Assembly: GCA_025056455.1 (NCBI GenBank)
Contig: JANWVY010000001.1
Location: 186,001-250,000 of the forward strand
Source: Bryobacteraceae bacterium
GTDB lineage: Bacteria; Acidobacteriota; Terriglobia; Bryobacterales; Bryobacteraceae
Direction of reading: 5' to 3'
Length of the DNA stretch: 64,000 nucleotides
In this document: positions 16,263-25,179 of the stretch, piece after piece
How the letters are laid out: each line of letters begins with the position of its first letter
How positions within the stretch are numbered: the stretch's first letter is position 1
Program-made: the position numbers and the translations under genes
Notes under the pieces: model-generated
Database searches by the model: none
What the model saw: the letters and a program-made list of their open reading frames with translations, nothing else
Told to the model about the DNA's origin: nothing

Positions 16263-17974
16263 TACTTTTCACAGTTCTTTTCGCTTCTCTCGTGGCTCCT
16301 GCTTGGGCCGATGGCGGCGATCGCGAAAGGCAGTTCCGCGAGCGAGTCCGCGCTGTAATTGAGCACCACGCTCGCAGCGATAGCGGTTATGCTGCGGTTG
16401 CCGCGCGGCTTGCATTGAAGCGGGACGCCGCCTGGGCTTCGCGCCAGCTGAGGCAGCTGCTGAAAGAGCCCACGGGAGACATGTTCTGGATGTTCCCCGT
16501 GACCGCAATCGCCTATCTTGATCATGGGCAATTGAGCCCGGAGGCCCGCCAGGCGCTCCGCGAATCCTGGCGGACTTACATGCCCTACCGCGGCGATACG
16601 GAAAATCACTGGTTGCTCTACTACACCTGCCTCTACCTCATGTCTCAACTCTATCCCAATCAGCCCGGCGAGACCTGGTACACGGGAAAAAGTTCAGCGG
16701 AAAACCAAAAGGAGGCCGAAGAGTGGATCCGCCACTGGATGGATCTGACAACCACGATCGGCCAAGGCGAGTATGACTGTACCCACTACTTGGGTGTTTA
16801 CGCCCTTCCCCTTTCCTATCTCTACGCTTGGTCCAACGATCCGGATCTGAGGGAACGCGCCCGCAAGATGCTAGATTGGGTGATCGCGGATTACGCCGTC
16901 GAGAATCTAAATGGCATTTATGCCGGAGCGCACGCCCGGACGGATGACGTCCAGGTGCTCGAGAAGTGGCGCGGCGTTTCCTCGGATCTTGGATGGCTAT
17001 GGTTTGGGTTGGGCTATCCGCTTCCTGGCTACAGTGCCTATGGATTTTTCTACGCTGTTGCCTCCGCCTACCTTCCGCCAGAGCTCATCCACCGGATTGC
17101 CACCGACCGCTCCCGGCCCTATCTTCACCGCGAGCAGAAGCGTACCCGGCATCGCTGGCGCTTCACCGATATCCGGAACGCACCCGTTTTCAAAACGACA
17201 TATGTCACAAAGGATTACGTCGTGGGATCCGATCAGGGTGGCGTCCTCCAACCCGTCCAACAGCATTCTTGGGATGTGACTTGGGATGTCGAGGATCCGC
17301 GCGGTGTCCAAAACACGATTTTTTCCCTCCACCCCTATTCATCCACTTATGAGCTCCAGATGTACTTTACGCCCATGCCGGATTTTCTCATCGAATCCGT
17401 TGTTCGGTCGAAGAAAAGCTACGATTCGCCGGATAAGTTTCTTGGGGGCTCGCCCTACGAAGAAGTAACCCAGGAGCTCGACACCATCATCGCCCTCTAT
17501 CAGATCCCTCCCGGCACCCGCTTCCCGCACATTAATGGATTCTTTTCCAAGGATCTGCGAGATCTGCGGGAGGATGCCTCGGGTTGGATTTTCGCGCGCG
17601 GTGGACGGACCTATCTTGCCTACCGCCCGCTGGCTCCGTACGAGTGGCGACCGCTGCGAGAGGGAGGCAAGCGCCTGTTCAGTCCCTATTTGAAGAACGG
17701 CACGATTGTGCAGGCCGCCGCGCAAGATGAATTCCGCAGTTTTGACGAGTTCTGCGACAAGATCCGGAACTTGCCGCTTCAAGTGCGTTTGGACCCGGTA
17801 CCGTCCGTACGCTTTCGAACGCTTCGGGGAAAGGAAATGAACGTCAGCTATGGAGCTGGACGGCCGGTGTCGAACGGGAGACTGTTTGAGGGACCGTTTT
17901 TGAATTCTCTGGTCGGATCGAAGCGGTTGACGCTCACGCACGGCGGCGAGCAAATGGTGCTTGATCTCAGGTAA
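16259..17974 (+). CDS. Secreted protein of unknown function, probable alpha-helical toroid
   Basis: 571 residues. The signal peptide is MILFTVLFASLVAPAWA. The first half is helix-rich and rich in Trp and Tyr (YRGDTENHWLLYYTCLYLM, EYDCTHYLGVYALPLSYLYAW), which recalls (alpha/alpha)6 toroids of glycan-active enzymes. The second half looks beta-rich (VVGSDQGGVLQPVQQHSWDVTW), as in polysaccharide lyases and heparinase-like proteins. I cannot assign a named family. Translational coupling to the propeller protein at 15285 suggests a joint extracytoplasmic task, perhaps carbohydrate handling. Confidence 0.6.
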   Translation: MILFTVLFASLVAPAWADGGDRERQFRERVRAVIEHHARSDSGYAAVAARLALKRDAAWASRQLRQLLKEPTGDMFWMFPVTAIAYLDHGQLSPEARQALRESWRTYMPYRGDTENHWLLYYTCLYLMSQLYPNQPGETWYTGKSSAENQKEAEEWIRHWMDLTTTIGQGEYDCTHYLGVYALPLSYLYAWSNDPDLRERARKMLDWVIADYAVENLNGIYAGAHARTDDVQVLEKWRGVSSDLGWLWFGLGYPLPGYSAYGFFYAVASAYLPPELIHRIATDRSRPYLHREQKRTRHRWRFTDIRNAPVFKTTYVTKDYVVGSDQGGVLQPVQQHSWDVTWDVEDPRGVQNTIFSLHPYSSTYELQMYFTPMPDFLIESVVRSKKSYDSPDKFLGGSPYEEVTQELDTIIALYQIPPGTRFPHINGFFSKDLRDLREDASGWIFARGGRTYLAYRPLAPYEWRPLREGGKRLFSPYLKNGTIVQAAAQDEFRSFDEFCDKIRNLPLQVRLDPVPSVRFRTLRGKEMNVSYGAGRPVSNGRLFEGPFLNSLVGSKRLTLTHGGEQMVLDLR

Positions 17975-18078
17975 GGCTTGAAGCGATCACCGAGTTTGCT
18001 TCGCAGGTCCGCAAGCCAGTCTCGCCAATCGAGGGCGCGAAGGCTTGGGTTGGCGGCGCGTTGGAACTTCCCGCTTTT

Positions 18079-18276
18079 TCAGCCGCCCGGGGCGTCGATC
18101 TTCCCGTCGCCCGCCACGTCTTCGAGCTTCTCACCCCGCGGGCTCAGATGCTGGGGGATCGTGGCCTGAACGCAGACGAGCTCCTCGGTTGGGGTGTGAA
18201 ACTCGACGGCAGGGTTTGGAGCGGGATGCTCGGCATGGGGTGCCGCTTTGTGTTTTAGGATTTGAGTTTCGGTCAT
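18079..18276 (-). CDS. Possible small protein of 65 residues, last gene of the oxidoreductase operon
   Basis: The ATG at 18276 is preceded by a strong ribosome site (GAGGAGG, reading on the minus strand) and lies 32 bases after the stop of the 818-residue gene. The product begins MTETQILKHKAAPHAEHPAP, is rich in Pro, His and Glu, and matches no family I know. The same frame stays open for about 35 more codons beyond the TGA, so a longer ancestral gene is possible. The stretch 17975-18308 has no other gene I can support. Confidence 0.4.
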   Translation of the reverse strand: MTETQILKHKAAPHAEHPAPNPAVEFHTPTEELVCVQATIPQHLSPRGEKLEDVAGDGKIDAPGG

Positions 18277-18308
18277 GGATTGCTCACCTCCTCAGCACTC
18301 ACTGAGAA

Positions 18309-20765
18309 CTAACGAAACTTCGCGGCCTTCGCGATGAGGTCCGGCGTGGCGGTCTGATCGCCGGGCCGCGGAAGGCCCGGATGAATGCATTTGGCCGGAC
18401 AGCCCTCGGCGGCCTTCACTAGTTCAGCGTAAGTGCCCGCCGCAGGGTCGGCAAGGTATGCTTGCTTGTCCGCGTTGTACTGAAACATCCGCGGATTAAT
18501 TTTGATGCAATCGTTGCAACTCGTACAGAGAAAACTATCGATGTAGGGGTCGGGCGGAAGATCCGACGTGGCGGAAACGGCCGATAGCGCTTTTTGGGTG
18601 GCCCTATCTTCTCCAAGCTGAACCCCGTCTGGTGGGTGGGAGGGTTGAGCGGAAAGGGCCGGAGCCGGCGGAGCAAGAGGAGCGGCGGCCGCACTAGGGG
18701 TGGAGGGAGAGCCTGGGACACGACGGGCAGGCAGAACTGGGGTGGCAGGCTGGACCGAGCCCTCAGGCGGCATGAGAGAGGGTTGCGAGACCGCAAGTGC
18801 CGGGCGCCGACTGAGCCCTTTTGTATCCATCAGCGCAGCGACTAAACGTTGCACAGTCTGCTGCTGCGCTTCCCGGCGGGCGCGTTCGGCAGCGGCCTGT
18901 TCGCGGCGTTCGGTTTCCGCCGCCATTTCGGCGCGGGTCTCCGCCACGGCCTGTTCGACATAGCGATTGTGCACGCCGGCTAGTTCTTGGAGCATCCTCC
19001 AGGCTTGCATCCGCTCGCGACAATAGCTGATTGCATCGCGCGACAAAACGGCGCGTTGTGGCTTTCCGGACTTGCCTTGAAGCCAGAGGTAAGGAATGGC
19101 CAAGGGCGGCTGGTTTTCCCAGCGCGCGAAATACTCATCTAAGGGGATGATCTCGGTATCCTGATAATCTTCAGGGATCAAACGCAGGTGGGCAGGCGAG
19201 GCCATGGCAAGCGCATGGGCTGGCGTCATCGTTTCTCTCCCACCCCCCAGCTCAAAAGAAATGGCGTCTACTTCGCGCTCTTCGAGAGTTAAACATTCGG
19301 CCCAGCTGCGACCGCGCTCCGGATCGTAGCAAAACAGCGGGTGTGAGCGAGACAGAACCAGAAATTCGGACTCCAGCCAAGCTCGACGAAAAGGTTTTGA
19401 GGGGGGCACGGCGACAACCGCCACCGCGGCTTGAAACCGCGACGCCATCTCGCGCAGTCCGTCTAGTAAGTGGCCGCGGCGGGTCATGGAAGATTGCAGG
19501 ACAAAAGCGCCGCGATGCGCCAAGGCGACAAAACCTAGATCAGCCGGCGCGACTTTCCCGCCGTCCTCTGGTGCGACTCCGGGACAGACCACCAGCACGT
19601 GAAGGGGCAGACCTGAACGGAGCGCCAGGCTCAAATCCGCGAGCGAGGCTCCGGCAGCGCGCTGGCGAGACTCCATCACCACGACTGCGGGCACGGCGGC
19701 GAGTTGCTCGCTCGAGGCCGAGCGCCAGCTCAACCGTTCCAAAGCAGGACCATGGAGAGCCGGATCGAAGACACCTTCGCACTCCAGTCTTGCCACCCGG
19801 AGAGCGATCAATACCTCACCAAAGACATCCAAGCCGCGCTGGCAAGCCCTGCGCGCAGCGGCCAAAGGATCTGAGTAAATCTGACGCCGGCCACCTACAG
19901 CAGATACGTCCTCCCCCTCGGCGGCTGAGGAGAACAGCCAGAACTGAGGCGCATCCGCCATTTCACTCAACCAGCGCTCGAGCGTCTCCAAGGCCGAGAG
20001 CATCCGGCTGCGCCGCTCGCAATCGAGTAAACGGGAACCGAGAACCGGGCGGGCAAACGCTTCCGCAAGGCGCTCGGATTCCAGAAATCGATCCCCTGCG
20101 GCGCCGAAAGAATCGCCAGGGCCCTCGCTAGGTCCTGACCCTTTGCGGTGCGCCTCGTCGGCGCTTAGCAGGTTGCGCAGCCGCCCCGCAGTCTTCTTCA
20201 CCTCATGAAGGAACCTCTCGCGCGCGGGCCTGCGTGCGGTGACCAAGATCGCACCGTACAGCACCGGCAGTGCTGCAGCTTGGCAGGGCAGCACCAAGCC
20301 GCTGGCCGGGGATAGCTTGGCAAAACGCACGATCTCTTTATCGAATTGGCCCCATTCAGCAGGGGTGAAAGACAAGCGGTCCGGCAAGCACGAAAGCGCT
20401 TTTTCTTTTGCGAAAGCCATGGGGGATCCGCCAGGCGCAACCACGTCCTCAAAGACCTTGGCAATTTGCTGAAGCCGGGGCGCAAGCAACGGAAACGTTG
20501 CAGGATTGGGCAACGAGGCAGCAAGCGCGTCAGCTAAGCGTTGGGGCGCGCCCTCCGGCGGCAAATAAAGCGGGAAGTCGCTTTCAAGCAACCCCGCTGT
20601 TTCGAGCGCGCTCAAAATCGCTGGTACTGCGGATTCCGCAGGCGCATACTCATTCAATCCCCTCCCAGAAATGTGGAAAGTGCGCAAGCTCTCCTGAAAG
20701 CTTTTGGCTGCGGCGTTGGGGCCGCCGCCCGCGGGGTGGGAAGATTCAGCAGTGGCGCCCGTCAT
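18309..20765 (-). CDS. Large PFOR-related accessory protein with C-terminal ferredoxin domain
   Basis: 818 residues. The middle (about 390-600) resembles a domain found in very large pyruvate:ferredoxin oxidoreductase-type proteins of Acidobacteriota and Planctomycetes: LGFVALAHRGAFVLQSS, HPLFCYDPERGRSWAECLTLE, and IPYLWLQGKSGKPQRAVLSRDAI. Then come a charged coiled coil (about 605-655), a long Pro/Ala linker, and a C-terminal iron-sulphur domain with CTSCNDC and, 40 residues on, CPAKC. That Cys pattern fits one [4Fe-4S] cluster. It follows korB by 21 bases, so it is probably an electron-accepting or scaffold subunit of the KorAB-like enzyme. The N-terminal 390 residues have no recognisable catalytic motif. 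No close single-gene equivalent comes to mind. Confidence 0.7.
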   Translation of the reverse strand: MTGATAESSHPAGGGPNAAAKSFQESLRTFHISGRGLNEYAPAESAVPAILSALETAGLLESDFPLYLPPEGAPQRLADALAASLPNPATFPLLAPRLQQIAKVFEDVVAPGGSPMAFAKEKALSCLPDRLSFTPAEWGQFDKEIVRFAKLSPASGLVLPCQAAALPVLYGAILVTARRPARERFLHEVKKTAGRLRNLLSADEAHRKGSGPSEGPGDSFGAAGDRFLESERLAEAFARPVLGSRLLDCERRSRMLSALETLERWLSEMADAPQFWLFSSAAEGEDVSAVGGRRQIYSDPLAAARRACQRGLDVFGEVLIALRVARLECEGVFDPALHGPALERLSWRSASSEQLAAVPAVVVMESRQRAAGASLADLSLALRSGLPLHVLVVCPGVAPEDGGKVAPADLGFVALAHRGAFVLQSSMTRRGHLLDGLREMASRFQAAVAVVAVPPSKPFRRAWLESEFLVLSRSHPLFCYDPERGRSWAECLTLEEREVDAISFELGGGRETMTPAHALAMASPAHLRLIPEDYQDTEIIPLDEYFARWENQPPLAIPYLWLQGKSGKPQRAVLSRDAISYCRERMQAWRMLQELAGVHNRYVEQAVAETRAEMAAETERREQAAAERARREAQQQTVQRLVAALMDTKGLSRRPALAVSQPSLMPPEGSVQPATPVLPARRVPGSPSTPSAAAAPLAPPAPALSAQPSHPPDGVQLGEDRATQKALSAVSATSDLPPDPYIDSFLCTSCNDCIKINPRMFQYNADKQAYLADPAAGTYAELVKAAEGCPAKCIHPGLPRPGDQTATPDLIAKAAKFR

Positions 20766-20786
20766 TTCGGCATGTCTCCTCAGTAT

Positions 20787-21740
20787 TCAGATTCGGAAGC
20801 GGTCCAGTATGCGGTTGAGCGCGTCAAGCTTCTGTTGCGGAGTGAAGTCAATCCCCGTGGCGGTGTGCTCGTCATAACGAAGTGCGCCTTCTTTGCGGTA
20901 GAACAACCCGACCGGGTAAACATCTTCACGATCGGCCAGCCGGCGCGCTGCCGCTAGATCGCGCGGGTCGTGCTCTACGCAGTTGGGAAACAGCTTTCGT
21001 GCTGGTTCTTCGAGTTGGATTCCCTCGGCGTGGGTCATCAGAAGCACCTGGTTTAAGTCCTGCTGCGCGGGAGCAAACACGTGCGGCGTAAAATGCGGGC
21101 ACCGCTGCAGGATGCGGACAAAAGAAGTGCCTTGGTGGCGATGGGCGGCTTTGATGGTGGCGTAAAGGTGAGGGGGATTCCAATCAATGGTCTGCGCCAC
21201 AAAGGAGGCATTAGGGATGCCGAGCGTCACCGAGATTGGATTTAGGCTGGCGAAAAAGGAGCCTTTCGGATGGGTGTTGGATTTTTCACCAAACCGAGTG
21301 GTAGGCGAGGTTTGCGATTTCGTCAGTCCGTAGATGTTGTTGTCCAACAGCAGTACAGTGAGATTCATGTTGTAGCGGATGGCATGAATCCAGTGAGCGG
21401 TTCCGATGGCGCAACAGTCGCCATCGCCTGTGATCACGATGACGTCAAGATCCGGGCGACGGCTTCGAATGCCGCAGGCGACCGGAAGGGCCCGACCATG
21501 AAGTCCGTGAAATCCATAGGTGCTCATGTAGTGGGGAAAGCGGCTCGAGCAGCCGATGCCGGAAACGACGACTGTTCTTTCTGTGGGCCAGCGTTCATCG
21601 CGCGCGAGCCGGTGTACGGCGTTCAAGACGGCGTGATCGCCACAGCCCGGGCACCAGCGCGCCTCTGCGCCCTTATAGTCCTCTAAGGTGCAGGTGCGCG
21701 GCCCGGGTTCGATCTCCCAGTCGAGGTTCAGGCCGTACAT
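20787..21740 (-). CDS. korB: 2-oxoacid:ferredoxin oxidoreductase, beta subunit
   Basis: 317 residues. The first block WCPGCGDHAVLNAV holds the Cys pair of the family; the thiamine diphosphate motif is GDGDCCAIGTAHWIHAIRYN, followed by VLLLDNNIYGLTKSQTSPTT. With the alpha subunit it decarboxylates a 2-oxoacid (2-oxoglutarate or pyruvate) to the acyl-CoA and reduces ferredoxin. The YGLTKSQTSPTT stretch is common to 2-oxoglutarate enzymes, but the substrate is not settled by sequence. The start overlaps the alpha-subunit gene by 13 bases. Confidence 0.92.
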   Translation of the reverse strand: MYGLNLDWEIEPGPRTCTLEDYKGAEARWCPGCGDHAVLNAVHRLARDERWPTERTVVVSGIGCSSRFPHYMSTYGFHGLHGRALPVACGIRSRRPDLDVIVITGDGDCCAIGTAHWIHAIRYNMNLTVLLLDNNIYGLTKSQTSPTTRFGEKSNTHPKGSFFASLNPISVTLGIPNASFVAQTIDWNPPHLYATIKAAHRHQGTSFVRILQRCPHFTPHVFAPAQQDLNQVLLMTHAEGIQLEEPARKLFPNCVEHDPRDLAAARRLADREDVYPVGLFYRKEGALRYDEHTATGIDFTPQQKLDALNRILDRFRI

Positions 21741-23674
21741 GATTCCACCTCCCGGTTTCGGGTGATCGCCTCGAGCCGGGGCCGCAGCGCCTCGACAATG
21801 GCACCTGGAGGGAGCGGGCTGCCCGGCACACGGGACCAGCAGTCGACGTCGACCAGCGTTTGAGCACGAAGGAGCGTGGCAAGTTGGGCGTAACGGCGTG
21901 AACCCTCCTCGATGTAGGGCTGCCCGGGCGTGTCACTGTAGTTGATTTCCACGGTCATGACCCTCCGGAAGCGAGCAAAAATTTCGGGCAAACCCGGCTC
22001 GAGAGGGGACAAAAATCGCAAATGGAGCGATGATACGCGCCAGCCTTCCGCGCGAAGCCGGTCCACGGCCTCCTCGATGGCGCCCAGCGTTGATCCCCAG
22101 CCGACGACCAGCAAATCGCCTTCGGCATCGCCGTGAACAGCAGGTGGACGCAAGGCGCTCCGAAGCACGGCGAGTTTGCGGCTCCGCATCTCCATGGCTC
22201 GTTGATTGATAGCGGATTCGTAGGCTACGTGACTGTGCTCGTCGTGCGCCAAACCAGTCAGCACGTATTCGCCTCCTTTTTGTCCTGGCACGGGCCGTTT
22301 GGATAAGCCCGTTTTCGGATCCCAGGCAAACGGAGGCACGTCAGGATTCCAGTCATTTTGGTCCACGGGCGGGGCTAGCCAGCTGAGGCTGGGGGAGGGT
22401 CGGGGGAAGGGTTGTTGTCCGGTGGCGAGGTTGGCGTCACTCAATACAATGACGGGCCCGCGAAACTCTTCGGCCAGTTTGCGGGCCAGCACCATGAAAT
22501 GGAAGCATTCCTCAATGGTGGCAGGCGCGAGGACGATTTTCGGCGAATCCCCTGGCGATCCATACAGCGAGGCCAGTAAGTCTCCTTGCTCAATCTTGGT
22601 TGGCAAGCCAGTGGAGGGACCACCTCGCTGCACCACAACCACAACCAGGGGAATTTCGGCCATGACAGCTAGTCCCAGGAATTCCGTTTTGAGCGCTAAG
22701 CCGGGTCCGGAGGTAATCGTGACGGCAGTTTTTCCCGCATAGGAAGCCCCGATGGCAAAACCGATGGCTGCGATTTCGTCCTCTGCCTGGTGGACGAACC
22801 CGCCCACTTGTTCAAAAACCGAGGCCAGGAAATGAGAGGCCGAGGTGGCGGGGGTGATGGGGTACATGGAGCAGAGCTCGATACCAGCGGCCATAATGCC
22901 CAGGCCCAGAGCCTGGTTGCCGTTCATCACTACCATGGGTTGGGCGGGTTTGCGGGCAGGCACATGAAAACGGCGCTCGACTTGTTTTACGGTCCAGTTG
23001 TGGCCCCCCTCGAGCAGGGCAAGATTCTTCTGGATTACGGCGTCGCCTTTGCGGGCGAAACGTTGAGCCAGCTCGCGGCGGACTAAATCCATATCCAGGT
23101 CGTAGAGCGCGCACAGCATCCCCAGCACCCACATGTTCTTGCCTCGACGCGGATCCTCGGTGTACTGGCGGCACTGCTCTTGGACCGGGATTTCACTCAC
23201 CTCGTAACCCCGCCGCAGGAAGTCCTCGACGGCTTCTGCATACATGGAACGAATCGAGGGGTCGGGATCACTAGCCCAACAGTTATCCAGAAACAGCAGT
23301 GTTCCCGCTCGTAGTGCGCCGGCGTCGATACGGCTATAGACCACTTGTTCGTTGAAGGCCACCACTAAGTCGGCGCAGTCGCCGGCGTTGGTGACGGGCT
23401 GAGAACCGATCCGGATGCGGTTGCCACTGGCGCCCGCGCGCGAACGGGCTGGTGGCTCAATTTCAGCCGGAATAATCTCAACGGTCCAGACGCCAAAGCC
23501 GCTCTTGGCACAAAGTGCGCCAAACATTTGGCCGCACGTCTGGGCGCCTTCGCCAGAGTCGCTGACAATTTCCACAATGTGCTGGTCGACGGGAAGGAGG
23601 ATGCATCTGTGTTCGGAGAATCCGCTTGCAACCGCTAGTTCCTTGCTCACAGCTTGCCTTCCCTGCGGCGCCAC
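21728..23674 (-). CDS. korA: 2-oxoacid:acceptor oxidoreductase, fused gamma-alpha subunit
   Basis: 648 residues. The N-terminal gamma-type domain (about 30-215) begins with SDSGEGAQTCGQMFGAL; the alpha domain follows with GNQALGLGIMAAGIELCSMYPITPATSASHF, the conserved YPITP motif, and TSGPGLALKTE. The C-terminal transketolase-like part ends the protein. This gamma-alpha fusion is the usual architecture of KorA-type enzymes. It is the first gene of the operon korA-korB-818-residue protein. About 25 residues precede the conserved start block; an internal start cannot be excluded. Confidence 0.92.
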   Translation of the reverse strand: MAPQGRQAVSKELAVASGFSEHRCILLPVDQHIVEIVSDSGEGAQTCGQMFGALCAKSGFGVWTVEIIPAEIEPPARSRAGASGNRIRIGSQPVTNAGDCADLVVAFNEQVVYSRIDAGALRAGTLLFLDNCWASDPDPSIRSMYAEAVEDFLRRGYEVSEIPVQEQCRQYTEDPRRGKNMWVLGMLCALYDLDMDLVRRELAQRFARKGDAVIQKNLALLEGGHNWTVKQVERRFHVPARKPAQPMVVMNGNQALGLGIMAAGIELCSMYPITPATSASHFLASVFEQVGGFVHQAEDEIAAIGFAIGASYAGKTAVTITSGPGLALKTEFLGLAVMAEIPLVVVVVQRGGPSTGLPTKIEQGDLLASLYGSPGDSPKIVLAPATIEECFHFMVLARKLAEEFRGPVIVLSDANLATGQQPFPRPSPSLSWLAPPVDQNDWNPDVPPFAWDPKTGLSKRPVPGQKGGEYVLTGLAHDEHSHVAYESAINQRAMEMRSRKLAVLRSALRPPAVHGDAEGDLLVVGWGSTLGAIEEAVDRLRAEGWRVSSLHLRFLSPLEPGLPEIFARFRRVMTVEINYSDTPGQPYIEEGSRRYAQLATLLRAQTLVDVDCWSRVPGSPLPPGAIVEALRPRLEAITRNREVESCTA

Positions 23675-23943
23675 TTTCTCATGCAGAGCCTACCAGTTTC
23701 AAGTAAGCAACTGGAAGACCAATTTGAGCGAGGCCCCTCGCACGGGGCTACTCGTAGGTCCTTCAAGAAATTCAGCTTGCGGCAAGGTTACGGCCAGCGC
23801 GCGCCTTCTCAGCCACTGCGGCGGCAGCAGGGTTATTTCACCCTGTGAGCGAAAGCGCACTTTGGGGGAAGTAGCCCTGGCAAGAGGGCTCATGGGTTGG
23901 AGAAACCCTCCAGATGCTGTCGCCCGGCGTTTCAAAGGACGGC

Positions 23944-25170
23944 TCAGGCCGGCGGCAGCGGACAGCCGCTACGTGAGAAGATGCGGTGGCGGTTGCGCGC
24001 CACCCAGTCATACAAAGCTACTCCGGCGGGATTGATGCCAGGCGAAAGGCAGATCGCAAGAATGGTAACAAAAATCGCGCGCCAGCGCTGGGTGGGAACA
24101 GCGACAAGAATCAGGCTGATGCTCATCCAGGTGAGAGGCAAAGCGATCAGCAGGCGTCGAACGGCATGAAAACCCTCGAGCCGCTCCCCTAAGGCGGTCA
24201 CGACTTGCAGGCGCTTTCTAGCAGCCTCCTCGGGAATGCCATAGCGACTAGCTTCACCGGATTGGAGCGTCCGCCACTCGATCACGCGATCAAAATCCAC
24301 GCGGCCTAACCATCGCTTGGCGCTTCCGCACAAATCGCAGCTTGCATCCCAAATCGCCAGCAGAGGTTTGCCCGGCCAACCGCGTCCGACCAGCACCGCG
24401 GCTTGGATGGCTGCAAACTGCCGCAAGTCGTAGCCGCCCACCAGAACGAACAGCGCGGCCTGCAGCGCGAAGCTGAAGAGAAAGGGCAGGTTTCGCAGGC
24501 CAGGGAGGGTCAAAAGCACTGCCGCGGTGCCCTCCATCGCCACCACCGCCCAAGCGAGACTCTGTTCACCCAGCAAGGGAAATGGCCAACCGCCAAGTTC
24601 CGGCCGCAGAATCCAGCTAGCCGGGCCGGGCTCCACGGGCAAGCAAGGGGCAGCGGGGCAGCGCGGGTCTACGAATTTCATGAAACCGCTTCCGAGGAAA
24701 AGCAGCGGCGTCAGCCCTCGGACAAGCCTAACTTGGAAACGCATGGGCCCTGCTGCCGCCAGCAACAGGAGGGCGCAAACCAGCTGGCTGAAGCAGACAT
24801 ACCAGGGGCCAAGCAAAGCTTCGAGTAGCAGGACGGCGCCTAAGACAAGACAACTGAGCCGGGCAACCCGGTTGAGCAGGAGACTCGCCGTCGAGACGAG
24901 AACAAGCAGCCGCGCTGCTTGCTGGAACGCATCCTCGACCCCACCGAAAAGGGAGCCCTCGAGCGAGGACGGCACGGAGCGCGGTAGCTCAGCAGCCGGA
25001 CTGCTAAACATCACCACGCAGGCGATGATCTTGACCATCAGCATCAGCTCGGCTGGAAGGTCCGTTTGGGTGCACGAGAAGGGATTCCAGCTCGCAAACC
25101 AGCTGTTTTGGTGCGTTTCGCGCGAAGGTACGGGGAGGTAAGAAGGCGAGTGCGAAGGATGCCTTTTCAC
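23944..25170 (-). CDS. Membrane protein with C-terminal DCC (DUF393) thiol-disulfide domain
   Basis: 408 residues from a GTG start. The first 250 residues hold about six hydrophobic segments and resemble HTTM/DoxX-like membrane domains (GSGFMKFVDPRC, EQSLAWAVVAMEGTAAVLL). The last third has the DCC-family motif IWDASCDLCGSAKRWL, with a CxxC pair, and the expected WRTLQSGEASRYGIPEE continuation. Such fusions are seen in other bacteria and may be redox active. Met43 or Met45 are alternative starts closer to the first hydrophobic segment. It begins nine bases after the Kelch gene, so they form one transcription unit. Confidence 0.7.
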   Translation of the reverse strand: MKRHPSHSPSYLPVPSRETHQNSWFASWNPFSCTQTDLPAELMLMVKIIACVVMFSSPAAELPRSVPSSLEGSLFGGVEDAFQQAARLLVLVSTASLLLNRVARLSCLVLGAVLLLEALLGPWYVCFSQLVCALLLLAAAGPMRFQVRLVRGLTPLLFLGSGFMKFVDPRCPAAPCLPVEPGPASWILRPELGGWPFPLLGEQSLAWAVVAMEGTAAVLLTLPGLRNLPFLFSFALQAALFVLVGGYDLRQFAAIQAAVLVGRGWPGKPLLAIWDASCDLCGSAKRWLGRVDFDRVIEWRTLQSGEASRYGIPEEAARKRLQVVTALGERLEGFHAVRRLLIALPLTWMSISLILVAVPTQRWRAIFVTILAICLSPGINPAGVALYDWVARNRHRIFSRSGCPLPPA

Positions 25171-25179
25171 ATGAGGAAC

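Noticed and set aside
18045-18305. Plus-strand frame of 86 codons in the gap after the helical secreted protein
   Set aside because: No ribosome site and an Arg-rich product; the minus-strand 65-codon frame has a strong ribosome site instead.
19343-20131. 262-codon plus-strand frame opposite the 818-residue gene
   Set aside because: The product is very rich in Arg and Pro, as expected of a shadow of GC-rich coding DNA, and the opposite strand has clear domain matches.
23828-23845. CAGGGT-TATTTC-ACCCTG hairpin upstream of korA
   Set aside because: Only six base pairs and no T tract or conserved context; not enough to call an operator or terminator.
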